Of a stretch of DNA of 64,000 bases, positions 1 to 10,109 are shown in pieces. The notes under the pieces were generated by a model, which did not search any database, was not told the origin of the DNA, and worked only from the letters and a program-made list of their open reading frames with translations. Every line of letters begins with the position of its first letter. The first letter of the stretch is position 1. The stretch is from Pollenia angustigena (taxonomy: Eukaryota > Arthropoda > Insecta > Diptera > Polleniidae). A program made the translations under genes and the position numbers. The stretch is taken from assembly GCA_930367215.1 (NCBI GenBank), contig OV884056.1:317098709-317162708 (forward strand), written 5' to 3'.

Positions 1-470
1 TTGACAGCGACTGTTTACATTTAATGAATCAGAAGTAAAAGCAACATATTTTTTTTTTCCAATAACAAATGAAGAAGTGAAAGAAATTCCAGTTTTTCTA
101 CTTTGACTGCAGTTTTTAAAACGCTGCTGGAAATCACACTTTGAAATTTCGTTAAGATCAGTCCAAAATTTACCATAGGCCCCATATAAAGCATAGTCTA
201 GGAACACAATACGCTTAAGACCGTAACAAATAATGATTGGTGCGTTACACATAAATGAGGGACATTGTAGTTTTAAATTACTAAAGAACACACTGTTAAA
301 TCTATTAAACCTACTCTCGGAAAACAGTTGAGTACGCCTAAGACCAAAACATTTAACCTTTTTTAGCAGAATTAAGTCTTTTGTAGTAACATAAGGCTTT
401 AAATCATAGCAGAAAATTACATGAAGATCAGTCCATAATTTCCCATATGGGCATTTCCGTCAAAAGGTCC
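1..470 (+). repeat. Degenerate HINE-type minisatellite fragment
   Basis: Contains the motifs GAAATTTCGT, AAGATCAGTCC, TTTACCATAGGCCCCATATA and GGAAAACAGTT. These recur, better preserved, in the ~150-bp tandem units at 37103-37690. Two anchor motifs (near 156 and 426) are about two units apart, with a decayed unit between. No ends are seen; the element is cut by the window start and fades into unique sequence near 470. Confidence 0.7.
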
Positions 471-936
471 ACCGTGACCGAAAATTTAAAAGTTATGAAG
501 AGCTGATTATTTTACGATATTGTTATAGAGAAATATTTAGATTTTACTAATTTTAGAAATTTACTCATAAATTTGTTCACTTAGATGAACCATCAGACTG
601 CAAAGTTGTGCAAACGTAATTTCTTATATGTGAGAATGTTTTACTGTATGTTTTCTTTAATATTTATCTTCCTTAAAAGAGGTGATATTTGATAAAAAAT
701 TATTCCGAAAATATTTTCTTATAAGGTCCGTAATCTAAGGAAGAGTTCAAAGAGAAATATGCTATTCGGGTTAACGGTAAAATTTAATTTTATTTTATTC
801 ATTATACGGTTAAATTACTATGGAAAAAATTTCACGTTCGAAATGTCACGTATCGACCCAGATTTTGGCTTAAAAAAAAGAAAATACAAAAGAAATTGGA
901 ATCAAACCAAGACATTTTAATGTTACATTGCTACGT
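471..936. other. Unassigned AT-rich stretch
   Basis: No ORF with coding character, no inverted repeat and no match to other repeats in the window was recognised. It is the left flank of the LINE insertion. Confidence 0.5.
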
Positions 937-950
937 AAAATTCTGAAAGT

Positions 951-980
951 ATTTGTATTTGTATTTGTATTTGTATTTAT
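951..980 (-). repeat. 3' terminal ATTTGT simple-repeat tail of the LINE
   Basis: Five near-perfect hexamers of ATTTGT on the + strand (ACAAAT in the element's sense). They sit at the 3' end of the LINE, where poly(A) or short tandem repeats are normal products of target-primed reverse transcription. The tail marks the element's 3' boundary against the proposed duplication at 937-949. Confidence 0.75.
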
Positions 981-1195
981 TAAATATGATTTTCTAACAC
1001 AACAAGACATAATATCTTATAAATTACAGTATTAGAATCTGAAAAGTTAACCATACATTGATTTAAATTAAAATAGATTAAATTTAAATAATTATAAAAT
1101 ATTGAAAAATAAATAAATAATAATTAAATAATTAAATAATTAAAAAATAACTTTTCAACTAATTTTTATAGAATATTGTATATCATTAATAAAAT

Positions 1196-3988
1196 TTACG
1201 AAAGATGTTCTTTAAGTAATTTTCTGAACCTCATTGCGCTGCTAGTAGTCTGCAAATTATCAGGGAGTTCATTCCAGAGACGGATGCTAAGAATAAAGAA
1301 CTGACATTCAGAAGCGTGGCTACGATATCTAAATTGAATTAACAATTTACCTCTTGGTGATCTTGCAAATCGTAAGCGATCAAAGAGATACTTTGGTTCC
1401 TTTGTCATTATAACTTTATAAAGAAATATTAAGTTTTTGAAAATTAGGAAGTTATCAAATGTAATATCGAATATACGAATGGAGAAAAGTGACACATGAT
1501 CAAATTTTCTCAGTCCGAAAACGTATCTTACGATGTTGTTAAATGTTGTTTTAAGTTTCCTCGTATCCCCTGAGTTACAACCAGCAAATATTTCGGATGA
1601 ATATAAAAGCGTTGGTAATAAATATGTTTTCGCAAGTAATAATCTAACTTTCGGCGGAGTAAAGTATTGGGTTACCCATAAGCTCCGTAGCATGCCGTAG
1701 GTTCTACCACAGACTTGTGTAATATGATCTGACCAAGTTAAACGTTTATTAAATGTTACACCTAAATTCTTAGCCTGACTTACAATTGCAATTTTTGACC
1801 CTCCCAAGAAAATATTCACCTCATCCTCTATCCCCAATATGTTCTTGCTTATGACTAAGCATTTAGATTTCCCTGGATTAAGTCGTAAGCCATTTGCTGA
1901 AGCCCAAACGAAAATATTATTTAGATCATAATTCAGCTCCTGCACCTTAGACAAAATTAGCTCCTTGGTACTACTTAGATACAGCTGAACATCGTCAGCA
2001 TACATCTGAACATTACAAAATCGGATTTGTTGTGGAAGATCATTTGAATATAACGAGTAAAGTAGGGGTCCGAGTATTGAACCCTGTGGAACACCTCTTG
2101 TGACCCGTAACGGATTAGAAATAGATTCGCCATTGGTGACGGATTGAGATCTGTTTATAAGATACGACAACATCAGCCTCACAGCAAGTATGGAGAAGTT
2201 AAACATTTTTGACAATTTAAGACATAAAATTGAATGATGCACTGTATCAAATGCCTTTGAATGGTCCAGTAGAACCAGAAACGATATTTTACTTTCATCC
2301 AAGTTTCCCCGGATTTCCTCTATCACATCTGATAAGACAGTAATACAGCTGCGCTGTGGCCTAAAACCGGACTGACGATCAGTTAATAGATTGTTTTCGT
2401 TAACATACTCAGAAATCTGATTATGTAACAGTCGTTCAAATACTTTGGATAAAAAGGGAAGGATTGCAATAGGTCGGTACTCATTGTCAGCCTTAGGCAC
2501 GGGAACTATTTTGGCATGTTTCCAATCCATTGGAAAAGTGCTGGTGGTAATAATCGTATTAAATAAGTGGGTGACAAAACGGACTATCCAAGGCAAGATT
2601 ATTCGCACAAATCTAGGGTTAATATCATCTAAGCCAACAGCGTTAGATTTAACTGAAAAGAAACCTTCAACTACTTCAAACAGGTCTAGGCAGCGGAAAT
2701 TAAATTTACTTATACTAGTGTCGGGGAAAGTGAGTTTTTCATAGTAGTCAGTTTGAACATTTGGCAGAGGGATGTTAACAAAGGCTTCGTTCAACAAGTT
2801 GACGTCCGCATCCACTGCCCTGACAGTTGACTTACCAATGCCAATATCACGAATTTGCTTCCAAGTTTTTTTACCGTCGACTGCCGTATTAAATTTGTTA
2901 AAATAATAAATTGATTTGTCATGCCTTATCTTGGAAACAACAGCTTTTCTAGCATTACGATATGCCTGTTTGTACTCTGAAACTTTATATCGTTTCCACA
3001 TATTGTACATGTTGTCACGATGTGCAATTAACAATTTAGTTTCACTATTGAACCAAGGTCTTGTTCTATTTCCGATAGTTTTATTCTTAAGTGGGACATG
3101 GTTATTGTAAATCCGAAGGATGTGAGTATTAAGAAAAGTTAGTTGTTCATTAACCGTGTGTAAAAAGAAAATATTGTCCCAAACAGTGTTATTAAGATCA
3201 CTTTCCAAAGCCATGAAGTTGATATTATTAAAATCACGATAAGTAATTTTTTTTTGTACATTTTTAATAGCAAAATTATATGTGATGAAAATAAGGTCAT
3301 GTTTCGAGAAAGCAGACGCAGCCAATTGCTCATAAAGCAAAACTTTTCTCATATTACTTACAAAGAATATATCCAGTAGGGTACTATTTGTGGTTGTAAA
3401 GTGTGTGGGCCTAGTAGTATTGACGGCAGATAAGTTAAACAGGGACATTGCGTTTGTCACACTTGTCATATTCTCAAGCAAGTTGCTATTGAAATCGCCT
3501 CCAATAACAACTTCAGAGTAGGATACGGACAAAAGTTCCAACTTATCAATGAGAGTGTCCATTTTCAGATTCTTGCTTGGTCTGTAGACACACCCAAGAA
3601 GCATCTTCTCACCACCATAGCTAACATCAATAAACAAAAATTCCACATCACCGGACACATTGTACGAACAAACAAGTTTACATGGTATAGTGTCCCTAAC
3701 GTAGATTGCCACACCTCCTGCATAACTATTCCTGTCAGATCTAAAAATTCGGTACCCATTCAGACTGTACATGTTGTCCGCTATTCTATCAGAAAACCAA
3801 GTTTCGGATATACATATGGCGTCAACTCCAGAATTTTCAAATAAATATCGAAATTCATCAAGCTTAGGACATAAACTTTGTGCATTGATATGACAAATTC
3901 TTAAACCATGCTTCTGGTTAGCCAGTATACGAACCATGTTATAATTTCCATCTCTAGAATCAACTTGATCATGTGATAGATTTATCAT
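1196..3988 (-). CDS. LINE ORF2: endonuclease/reverse transcriptase, 930 aa
   Basis: Catalyses target-primed reverse transcription of the element RNA. The N-terminal apurinic-type endonuclease covers about residues 27-245: HINAQSL near 34, SETWF with Glu62, GGDFNSN with Asp165, and SKHD at 228-231. The reverse transcriptase covers about 480-760: RPIAILPFLSK, motif A LDHSKAFD with Asp575, motif B GVPQGSILGP, motif C YADD at 663-666, and LNPGKSKCLVI. There is no RNase H domain and no CCHC knuckle at the C-terminus. The ATG at 3988 leaves 180 bp to ORF1, so translation may need reinitiation or an internal start. The family usually reads SDH where this copy has SKH; this is either a family trait or a catalytic lesion. 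The frame is otherwise open from end to end. Confidence 0.93.
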   Translation of the reverse strand: MINLSHDQVDSRDGNYNMVRILANQKHGLRICHINAQSLCPKLDEFRYLFENSGVDAICISETWFSDRIADNMYSLNGYRIFRSDRNSYAGGVAIYVRDTIPCKLVCSYNVSGDVEFLFIDVSYGGEKMLLGCVYRPSKNLKMDTLIDKLELLSVSYSEVVIGGDFNSNLLENMTSVTNAMSLFNLSAVNTTRPTHFTTTNSTLLDIFFVSNMRKVLLYEQLAASAFSKHDLIFITYNFAIKNVQKKITYRDFNNINFMALESDLNNTVWDNIFFLHTVNEQLTFLNTHILRIYNNHVPLKNKTIGNRTRPWFNSETKLLIAHRDNMYNMWKRYKVSEYKQAYRNARKAVVSKIRHDKSIYYFNKFNTAVDGKKTWKQIRDIGIGKSTVRAVDADVNLLNEAFVNIPLPNVQTDYYEKLTFPDTSISKFNFRCLDLFEVVEGFFSVKSNAVGLDDINPRFVRIILPWIVRFVTHLFNTIITTSTFPMDWKHAKIVPVPKADNEYRPIAILPFLSKVFERLLHNQISEYVNENNLLTDRQSGFRPQRSCITVLSDVIEEIRGNLDESKISFLVLLDHSKAFDTVHHSILCLKLSKMFNFSILAVRLMLSYLINRSQSVTNGESISNPLRVTRGVPQGSILGPLLYSLYSNDLPQQIRFCNVQMYADDVQLYLSSTKELILSKVQELNYDLNNIFVWASANGLRLNPGKSKCLVISKNILGIEDEVNIFLGGSKIAIVSQAKNLGVTFNKRLTWSDHITQVCGRTYGMLRSLWVTQYFTPPKVRLLLAKTYLLPTLLYSSEIFAGCNSGDTRKLKTTFNNIVRYVFGLRKFDHVSLFSIRIFDITFDNFLIFKNLIFLYKVIMTKEPKYLFDRLRFARSPRGKLLIQFRYRSHASECQFFILSIRLWNELPDNLQTTSSAMRFRKLLKEHLS

Positions 3989-4167
3989 AATGATAGCCTA
4001 ATGCAACGCAATAAAATTCAAAAAAACTGGTGTTGATTAAAGGAAAATTTTTTAAAAACTTAAAACAATTAGTAAATAAATATAAAACAATAATCTTAAA
4101 AAAGTAAAAATGTAAATATAAAAGTATGGCAGCATTGTAAGACGAATAAGTAACATGTTTTCTAATA

Positions 4168-5070
4168 TTATTCTCGAAAAAATTGCCTTAGATCTTCAGA
4201 AAACTCAATCAGAATCGGATCATCTGTCACAAGTTTTTTCACATAGACAAGACCACGCATAGTAAATGTTGATTTTATTTTATTGTCATTTCTCATCTTT
4301 AGTGCCTCTCTAAATATTTTATGATTGTGAGGTGTTAGATTTTCGTTTAAATAAAATGGTTTACTACTGTCAAATCCTGCTTGACTTAGAAGTAAAGAGG
4401 TTTTATTTTCACGGCAGAAATTAGATATAGTCTTCAAAAGAAAATTTTTATCGAACGGGGAATATAATTTGGCCACTATCACTTCATCTTTGGGTGTGTA
4501 TGGTTTATTGTCTTTGTAAATTTTTTTTAGTCTATAAATGTTTTCAATTTTAGGTGTGGGTATTTTTAGATTATTGCAAATATTATCAAAAATATTAAGT
4601 AAATTTTCATTTTCAACGTAGGGTATACCAGCAATTCGTATACTACTTGCCACTACAGAATTTTCTTGTTTTAATAGTTTTCTCTTTATTTCAATTAATT
4701 CTTCTTTCATAAGTAAAACTTCCGTACTCTTCATTTCCAATTTATTAACTCTTTCGTTTATTGTATTTATTTCAACTTTAACATGATCAATTTTGCTCTC
4801 AATAACAGAGAGAATTCTTTCTTCGCTTTCTTTTATTAAATTTCTTATAAAGTTAAAATGTTTTTCTTCACTGTCTCTTATAGATTTTTTTATAACCTCA
4901 GAAGTAATAAGTTCACTCTCTCTAATTAAATCCCTAAAGAAAGCTTTATCATTATTTGATAGTCGAGGTATTTTTGGGTAATTTGTAATTTGTTCAACAG
5001 AAGCGTCTTGTTTTGAATCCTGTTGCGATTCTCTTGCTCTCTTAGCAGACGATTCACTTCTAGTTTCCAT
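4168..5070 (-). CDS. LINE ORF1: coiled-coil nucleic-acid-binding protein, 300 aa
   Basis: First ORF of the LINE. Residues 1-30 are charged and disordered. A long heptad-rich region at about 40-140 (Leu/Ile/Glu/Lys rich, with ERVNKLEMKST) predicts a coiled coil for multimerisation. Then comes an RRM-like segment opening with SIRIAGIPYVENENLLNIF. The C-terminal part contains FYLNENLTPHNHKIFREAL, which resembles the baculovirus FP-type C-terminal fold found in many insect LINE ORF1 proteins. The expected role is an RNA chaperone that packages element RNA; this is inferred from the family. The frame is fully open. It begins about 430 bp from the proposed 5' end of the element. Confidence 0.82.
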   Translation of the reverse strand: METRSESSAKRARESQQDSKQDASVEQITNYPKIPRLSNNDKAFFRDLIRESELITSEVIKKSIRDSEEKHFNFIRNLIKESEERILSVIESKIDHVKVEINTINERVNKLEMKSTEVLLMKEELIEIKRKLLKQENSVVASSIRIAGIPYVENENLLNIFDNICNNLKIPTPKIENIYRLKKIYKDNKPYTPKDEVIVAKLYSPFDKNFLLKTISNFCRENKTSLLLSQAGFDSSKPFYLNENLTPHNHKIFREALKMRNDNKIKSTFTMRGLVYVKKLVTDDPILIEFSEDLRQFFRE

Positions 5071-5467
5071 AGTTAATATTGTTTTATATTCAATTTCTTG
5101 TTTATTTTATTGTTGTTGTATTAAATGAGATTTAAATAAGATGAGGCTTATTGTTGTTATTGTTTAATTTTGTTGTCTCTTTAATAACTGCTTATTGTTT
5201 TTCTCTCTTTTTTATGCTATGTTTGTTTATTTATATTATTTATTTTCTTTTTATTTTATTTGATATTATGTATGTTAATAAAAAGTGTTTTGTTGTGTGT
5301 TTTCTTTTCTTTATGTTGTTTAATTCGAAATGTTTTGAGTTTAGAAATCATATAACTTTGTAATTTAACTTTTTTAATGTTTTGATTGTTATTTAATGTT
5401 TTGTGTTATGTTTATTTTTATTTTATTTTTATGATTATTTTAGACAAATTGCGGAGCTTATTTAAAA

Positions 5468-5509
5468 CACGTCCGTTCGCAAGGAGAATATTTTAAGTAG
5501 TTTGACTAA
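5468..5509 (-). promoter_or_regulatory. Candidate internal Pol II promoter of the LINE (Inr/DPE-like)
   Basis: On the minus strand the proposed 5' end begins TTTAGTCAAAC. GGACGTG follows at 5474-5468, about 29-33 bases downstream depending on which A is taken as +1. Insect Jockey-type LINEs drive their own transcription from a TATA-less initiator plus a downstream element of consensus RGWCGTG near +28. The spacing is one to five bases off the strict rule, so this is inference. Confidence 0.45.
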
Positions 5510-5522
5510 AAAATTGTGCAAG

Positions 5523-5782
5523 GTTTCGCTGAATTACGCCTTTTTATACATGGCCACAAAAACTACTTCTGTTTTTTTCACGTTCGAACCGCTACTTCTT
5601 TTGCCATTATCTTTGACCTAGAATCGAGCCCTCCATAAACTTTAGCATAGATAACAGTGCTTTCTTAGTGCTATAATTTAAGGGTTAAGAAAACGTAAAA
5701 ATATTTTTTGCTTAAAATGTTATTGCATATTTGATGCGTACGACTGTCACGTTCAACACTTTGGAATTACCCATATTCCCCA
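5523..5782. other. Unassigned right flank of the LINE
   Basis: No repeat or coding feature recognised before the HINE fragment. Confidence 0.4.
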
Positions 5783-6173
5783 TAAAATTATTTGAATATT
5801 TTGAATACGCCTACAACCGAAGCATATATCGATATTGTGGTATTATTTGGTCCCTTTTAGCTTCATATCACCAAAAATAATACCATGCAATTTTGTAATA
5901 ATCGGTCCATAATTTACCTTATATCGAAATTGTTCGAATTTAGGGGTTTTAATACCAGAAATCACTCTACAGAATTTTGTGATGATTGGTCTATAATTTA
6001 CCATGGGTCCAATATAAATTCCCCTCTCGAAAATAATTTTAGTTCTGCTAAACAGATGCCCGTTTTTGTAATGATTTATTAATTAGTTATGGACCTAAGC
6101 TTAAGCCTAAAATATTCCGACTGCCGGTGGAGGGTAAAGATTCGGCACAGCCGAATATAGCACTCCTATTTGT
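5783..6173 (+). mobile_element. 3' half of a HINE (Helentron-associated element)
   Basis: It carries decayed minisatellite units (AATCGGTCCATAATTTACC near 5900, ATTGGTCTATAATTTACC near 5985). These are followed by GGTGGAGGG and the terminal hairpin ATTCGGCACAGCCGAAT near 6141-6157. The order of internal repeat, inverted motif and terminal hairpin matches the full copy at 36711-37790. The 5' half is missing. Confidence 0.72.
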
Positions 6174-6855
6174 TTCACTCTCTAATTGGCCATTAAATGC
6201 AGTAAATTTTACCTTCTCTTTCAGTTGTTACCTCGGCTATGAATCACACTTAGTTTGTTGCTTAAAATTTAAAAAGAAATTAAATATCAAATAATTTATA
6301 TTTAATTAACTAGAAATCAGTTTTATTTAAGCAGTTTCCCTGAATAAGCACTAAATCAAATTGAAAACTAAAAAAACATAAAATTACGGGGTAATTTTGA
6401 ATCGCTTATAAATCTTGTAACAAAGAAAGTCTTAGAAAATGTGTAATCAGTTTCGTTTCTATAAAGTGCTCGTAACAAATTTTCGCTGACAATGGCATTA
6501 CGACAACCTGTACAATATTTTAAACGATAGAATTAATTTATTGGTTTTAAAAAAACCTTTCATTGAAAATTTATTTTAAGACCTTAATGAAATCTCGAAA
6601 CAATGGATGTGACCCTGTTAGTTACGGATTTTGCACTTCAATAGAGAACTAAATGCAATTGTTATAAATTTAATTGTATTTGAGTTTATCAATGGAATTG
6701 TGTTCATTGATGGCACTTGCACTTAAGTAGTGCAAGAGTTTAAGTCAATTTTTTAAAACCCAAAATAAAATTTCGTATATTCGAATATCTTTCTATTAAT
6801 CTCTGAATGAGAACTTTATTAACCATTTACTAAATATACAACAAAAAAAAATATT
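6174..6855. other. Unassigned AT-rich stretch
   Basis: No coding sequence. One short stretch (TTTATTTTAAGACCTTAATG near 6571) recurs inverted near 12884, so part of this is probably an old dispersed repeat. Confidence 0.4.
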
Positions 6856-7320
6856 TTAAGAGGCAGTTTTTGACTTAAATATTAACTTAAGATTAAAGCG
6901 ATTAAATTAAAATTAATCTTTGAAAATCATTTTTAAGTAGTCGATTAATTAACTTTGTTTGTAACGCTGGAGGTCCATACCACGCGTTTTCCCCTCCACG
7001 CAGTGCATGCTTTTATAACCTTACTTGCGTTCTACGTTTCAAGTTACATGCAACGCTTTTTATGCAGCAGCAGCACAAGTAAAAATAAAATTTAATTTGT
7101 CAAAATCAGCTGATTTGTTTGAACGCTGCTTGTGACGCTTACAAAAGTAGAAAGTAAACTTACTTTTCGCCTCAAGACATCTACGCTTTTGTGCATGTAA
7201 CTTACTACGTATAACTACACAGATTCTACTTTTTTGACAGCTGTGTATGCTGCGAAAAAGCGAGTAACGCGTGGTGTGGACCTCCAGCTTTAGTTTGAAC
7301 GCCTTAAGTTGGCGATTTGG
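6856..7320. repeat. Old TIR-element fragment, split by a MITE
   Basis: The flanks 6856-6965 and 7289-7320 align to 43614-43745: AGAGGCAGTTTTTGAC, a GATTAAATTA..AATCTTTGAAA core, AGTCGATTA and GTTTGAACGCC..AGTTGGCG. The homologous copy at 43611-44167 has its own inverted ends. Here only the left part survives, interrupted by the insertion at 6966-7288. Confidence 0.65.
6966..7288. mobile_element. MITE with 23-bp TIRs (CTGGAGGTCC type)
   Basis: GCTGGAGGTCCATACCACGC.. at 6966-6988 is inverted at 7266-7288 with one mismatch. The 323-bp body has no coding capacity. The related uninterrupted repeat at 43611-44167 reads straight through this point (TTTGTTTCCAAGTTTAAACG), so the block is an insertion. 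No clear target-site duplication can be assigned, so the superfamily is open. Confidence 0.8.
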
Positions 7321-7620
7321 CTCCGCATGGATGACATGTCTCTACTATCGATGATCAAGAGGGACGTATCACTGTTATGGCCTGTTCGTCGATAAAGAAT
7401 GAAGACGTCTGCCAGACGGGCACTATGAATACTGCCGCAGCTGCGATAAAGAGGTCGAGGAGAAGAACGTAGAATACCTTCTCTTTCACTGTGCTCACTG
7501 ACGAGAAGATGCCTGGCCGAACTTACTCCTCTACCTTTGATGGATTGTACGATTGTACGTAAGAGGTTCGGGTTGGTTCAACATTGGGAGTTTTGTTTCG
7601 TTAAGGCGACCAGATATTAA
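7321..7620 (+). pseudogene. Decayed 3' end of an R1/I-type LINE ORF (CCHC knuckle)
   Basis: One frame reads RRLPDGHYEYCRSCDKEVEE, then KNVEYLLFHCAH and a stop. This is the Cys-X2-Cys..His-X4-Cys type knuckle that ends ORF2 of R1/LOA/I-group retrotransposons. The first CysxxCys codons are at 7433-7444 and the His-Cys codons near 7487-7492. A stop interrupts immediately after, and upstream frames are broken. Only the final part of the protein is recognisable. Confidence 0.6.
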
Positions 7621-7724
7621 AACTAAAAATAGAGGACACAAATAAAAAAAGTAAAAAATTTATTTGTCTCTAACATTTTTGCATATTTTACGGACAAATT
7701 TACATTCAAATATTTAAATATATG

Positions 7725-8040
7725 CATGTAAGGTAAGGTTAGGTTAGGTTCAAAGGGCAGCCGCCACGACGACGGTTCACTTGGGTCCTTATAGCGATCC
7801 CTTTGTGATCCTTAGCCAGTGACAAGAGTCAGTCAGTGTCAACCAGACTATTCCCCAGAGGTTACTGCAGCCTCGAACCACCCTGACTCCCTGCAGAACA
7901 GAGAGATCGATTTCAGTCCCACATTTGACACAACGTCCAGACATGGCAATTCCGTTCTCCCAAAATGCCTAAACCTTATGTCCCCCAGACTGGTGCATTG
8001 GCAGAGAAAGTGAAACATCGTCTCCTCCTCCTCCTAAATA
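7725..8040. repeat. Probable LINE 3' region or dispersed repeat with GGTTAGGTTAGGTT
   Basis: The segment is more GC-rich than its surroundings, begins with AAGGTAAGGTTAGGTTAGG and ends in a CTCCTCCTCCTCC run. Base composition and position just after the CCHC remnant suggest it belongs to the same degraded LINE, but there is no second copy in this window to prove it. Confidence 0.35.
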
Positions 8041-8419
8041 TGTAAAGTAAATAAAAAAAAAATATTTATATGAGCGGCTTAAGCACAAGGGGTTCAAGTA
8101 ACTTATAAAAAAATGAGAAAAAAGCGGTTAAAGTAAAATTGTAATAACAAATTTAAGATGTTTTATGGAATATTACTTTTTAATTAAAAGAGATCCTGAG
8201 GTTTATTAAAATCCAACATTCACCTCTTGTGCTCTGAACTTCACCTTTTAATTTCTAATGTTAACTCAATTTTGTGCTCAAAGCCTGTCATATATATGTA
8301 CATTAAAGTGTATGAGAGTTCAGCAGCAGTATGGATAGAACAAGCACGACACGACATTTGCCATATGGGTTGACAGAAAAAAACCGGTGACCGCTGTAAA
8401 ATAAAATTTATTTTAATTT
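8041..8419. other. Unassigned AT-rich stretch
   Basis: Nothing recognised. Confidence 0.4.
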
Positions 8420-8427
8420 ATAAAAAT

Positions 8428-8816
8428 CACAGAATACTAACAGAACTGTAAAAAGTGACGTGTGAAAAAGGCCCAAATCAGTTGCGAGGGCAGCTTTCAA
8501 AGAAAGAAACAGAAAGCTTTTTTGGTAGTGATGTGGCAAGGTGTAAAAACAGCCCCCAACAATCAACACAAATGGCGTGATCAAAACAAAAATAACAAAC
8601 CACGTTAAACAAATGCATTAGTTCAACAAACGTTGTTTTTTGTGCAAAATAAATGGACTAAGTATTATTTTATTATTTACTCGTATTGTGGTGAACTTAA
8701 AAGTTCATTATTACAACAGATGATGAAAAGAGAAATGCAAAAGGGCAGCTTTCTTAGAAAGAGATAAAAAAAACGCAAAAACTTCCGTCTTGTGACAGTT
8801 CTTTTAGTATTCTGTG
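8428..8816. mobile_element. hAT-type MITE, 389 bp, 8-bp target duplication
   Basis: Ends are CACAGAATACTAACAGAACT.. at 8428 and its inverted partner finishing at 8816 (about 22 of 24 match). A perfect 8-bp direct duplication, ATAAAAAT, lies at 8420-8427 and 8817-8824. Eight-base duplications are typical of hAT and P elements. Inside, GGGCAGCTTTC..AGAAAGA occurs twice in direct orientation (near 8498 and 8742), suggesting internal rearrangement of a longer parent. No transposase remains. Confidence 0.85.
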
Positions 8817-8824
8817 ATAAAAAT

Positions 8825-10109
8825 AAAAAAAATATTGATCATGCTTTAAAAGATTGAGATGACAAAGATGACAGATTATGAAAAAAGATGACAAAAAAAA
8901 GGACACAAATTTTATAGATGACAGCCAGTTAAAAAAGATGATTGTCCTCTAAAACAGAGTACGTATGGTCACGTTAGTTTAGTGGAACTCCATGATTTCA
9001 CAATAGGTCATTGGGTCTAAGTGTGTCATATGGAATCTGGACATGGAATGGAATTGTAGTCTTGCAATTTTTCTAATTTTATCTTGTCTTTCCTCTTCTC
9101 ATTTTTAAATTTTATACACATATAAATACAAATACACCTACAGCCAACGTCAAGTTGAAAAGTGTGAGAATTACTAAACAGAATTGCAGAGTACATGAAA
9201 CTGAGTACTCCTCCTCAATCTGCTCACCTCTCTCAACAATAAACTCAAGAATTGCTGCAACTAAAATCGCAAGTGTGGACGATGACTAACTTTTGCTTTG
9301 TAATAGAACGAAGTTTTAGATTTTCTGCAATAAAATAAATAAATAATACGGCTTTGATCAAACAAAGTCTTGAAGTCACTTTATGGGTGGTTCTTGTTGG
9401 CTACAATTGTCTCCAAATATAATAATTAATTAAAAAACATGCCAGACATACATAAAAAACTGTGTCTATCAATGAAAAAATCTTTCAATATAATTACGCT
9501 TAAATCTTTTTCTCTCTTCTCATGCCGTAGTACAAAAATATTATCAATAGAAACATCACATCGGCTGCTATCACAACGTTTAACCACCCCTATTAAGATT
9601 GGCCGACTTAAACACTTGTGCTCGCCTGACAACAAACCGTTTGATGACATTGTAGGTGGTACTGTGTCTGGACTACCTGTACACCCTTAAATTTACACCT
9701 CTTTTTTGTAGATATCCATTTCTGTCCAACGCTGCTCAATGTGACTTATCTTGAAAATTAGATCATGTCTTTTTGTGATTTTCTATTAATTGTGCGTAAA
9801 ATTTTTGTAACCAATAAAATATATTAAGAAGGTAAAATAAGTGTCTAAAAATTGTTTATTATGTGAATGACTTTAACTGCCATCAGTAGCAGAACGAATG
9901 TTTTTTCTTGTTCGAAAATATTCTTTTCTCTTGGTCGCTAAGATCTTACAAAATAATCTTATGTGAGACCAAGATTTAAAATTTAGATAAATATTTAAAG
10001 ATTCCAACTACAAGACAAGAATGTACGAGTGTGACGTATTATTAATTCTGCAATTATAAAATATTCAAACCGTTTGTGTGAGAATAAAACAATTAATACA
10101 ATTGAAAAC
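8825..10109. other. Unassigned stretch, possible LINE 3' remnant
   Basis: 8840-8950 has several copies of AGATGACA. 8960-9060 (TTAGTTTAGTGGAACTCC..) has the composition of a retroelement tail, but nothing else in the window matches it. An 83-codon frame at 9439-9690 followed by AATAAA near 9816 has no recognisable domain and overlaps an equally long opposite frame, so I do not call it a gene. Confidence 0.35.

Larger units (their letters stand above)
950..5509 (-). mobile_element. Apparently full-length non-LTR retrotransposon (CR1/Jockey-group LINE)
   Basis: Two open reading frames lie in LINE order on the minus strand: ORF1 (4168-5070), then ORF2 with endonuclease and reverse transcriptase (1196-3988). 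There is a 3' UTR of about 250 bp and a terminal simple repeat of ATTTGT units at 951-980. A 13-bp imperfect target-site duplication is proposed: AAAATTCTGAAAG at 937-949 and AAAATTGTGCAAG at 5510-5522 (11 of 13 match). The 5' edge it implies coincides with an initiator-like and GGACGTG signal. ORF2 lacks RNase H and ends in RLWNELPDNL, a C-terminus style known from CR1/L2-type elements; exact clade needs a tree. The two open frames suggest recent activity. Confidence 0.88.

Noticed and set aside
9439..9690. 83-codon + strand frame followed by AATAAA, possible small gene
   Set aside because: No domain, overlapping 74-codon frame on the other strand, no splice or start support; it lies among repeats.
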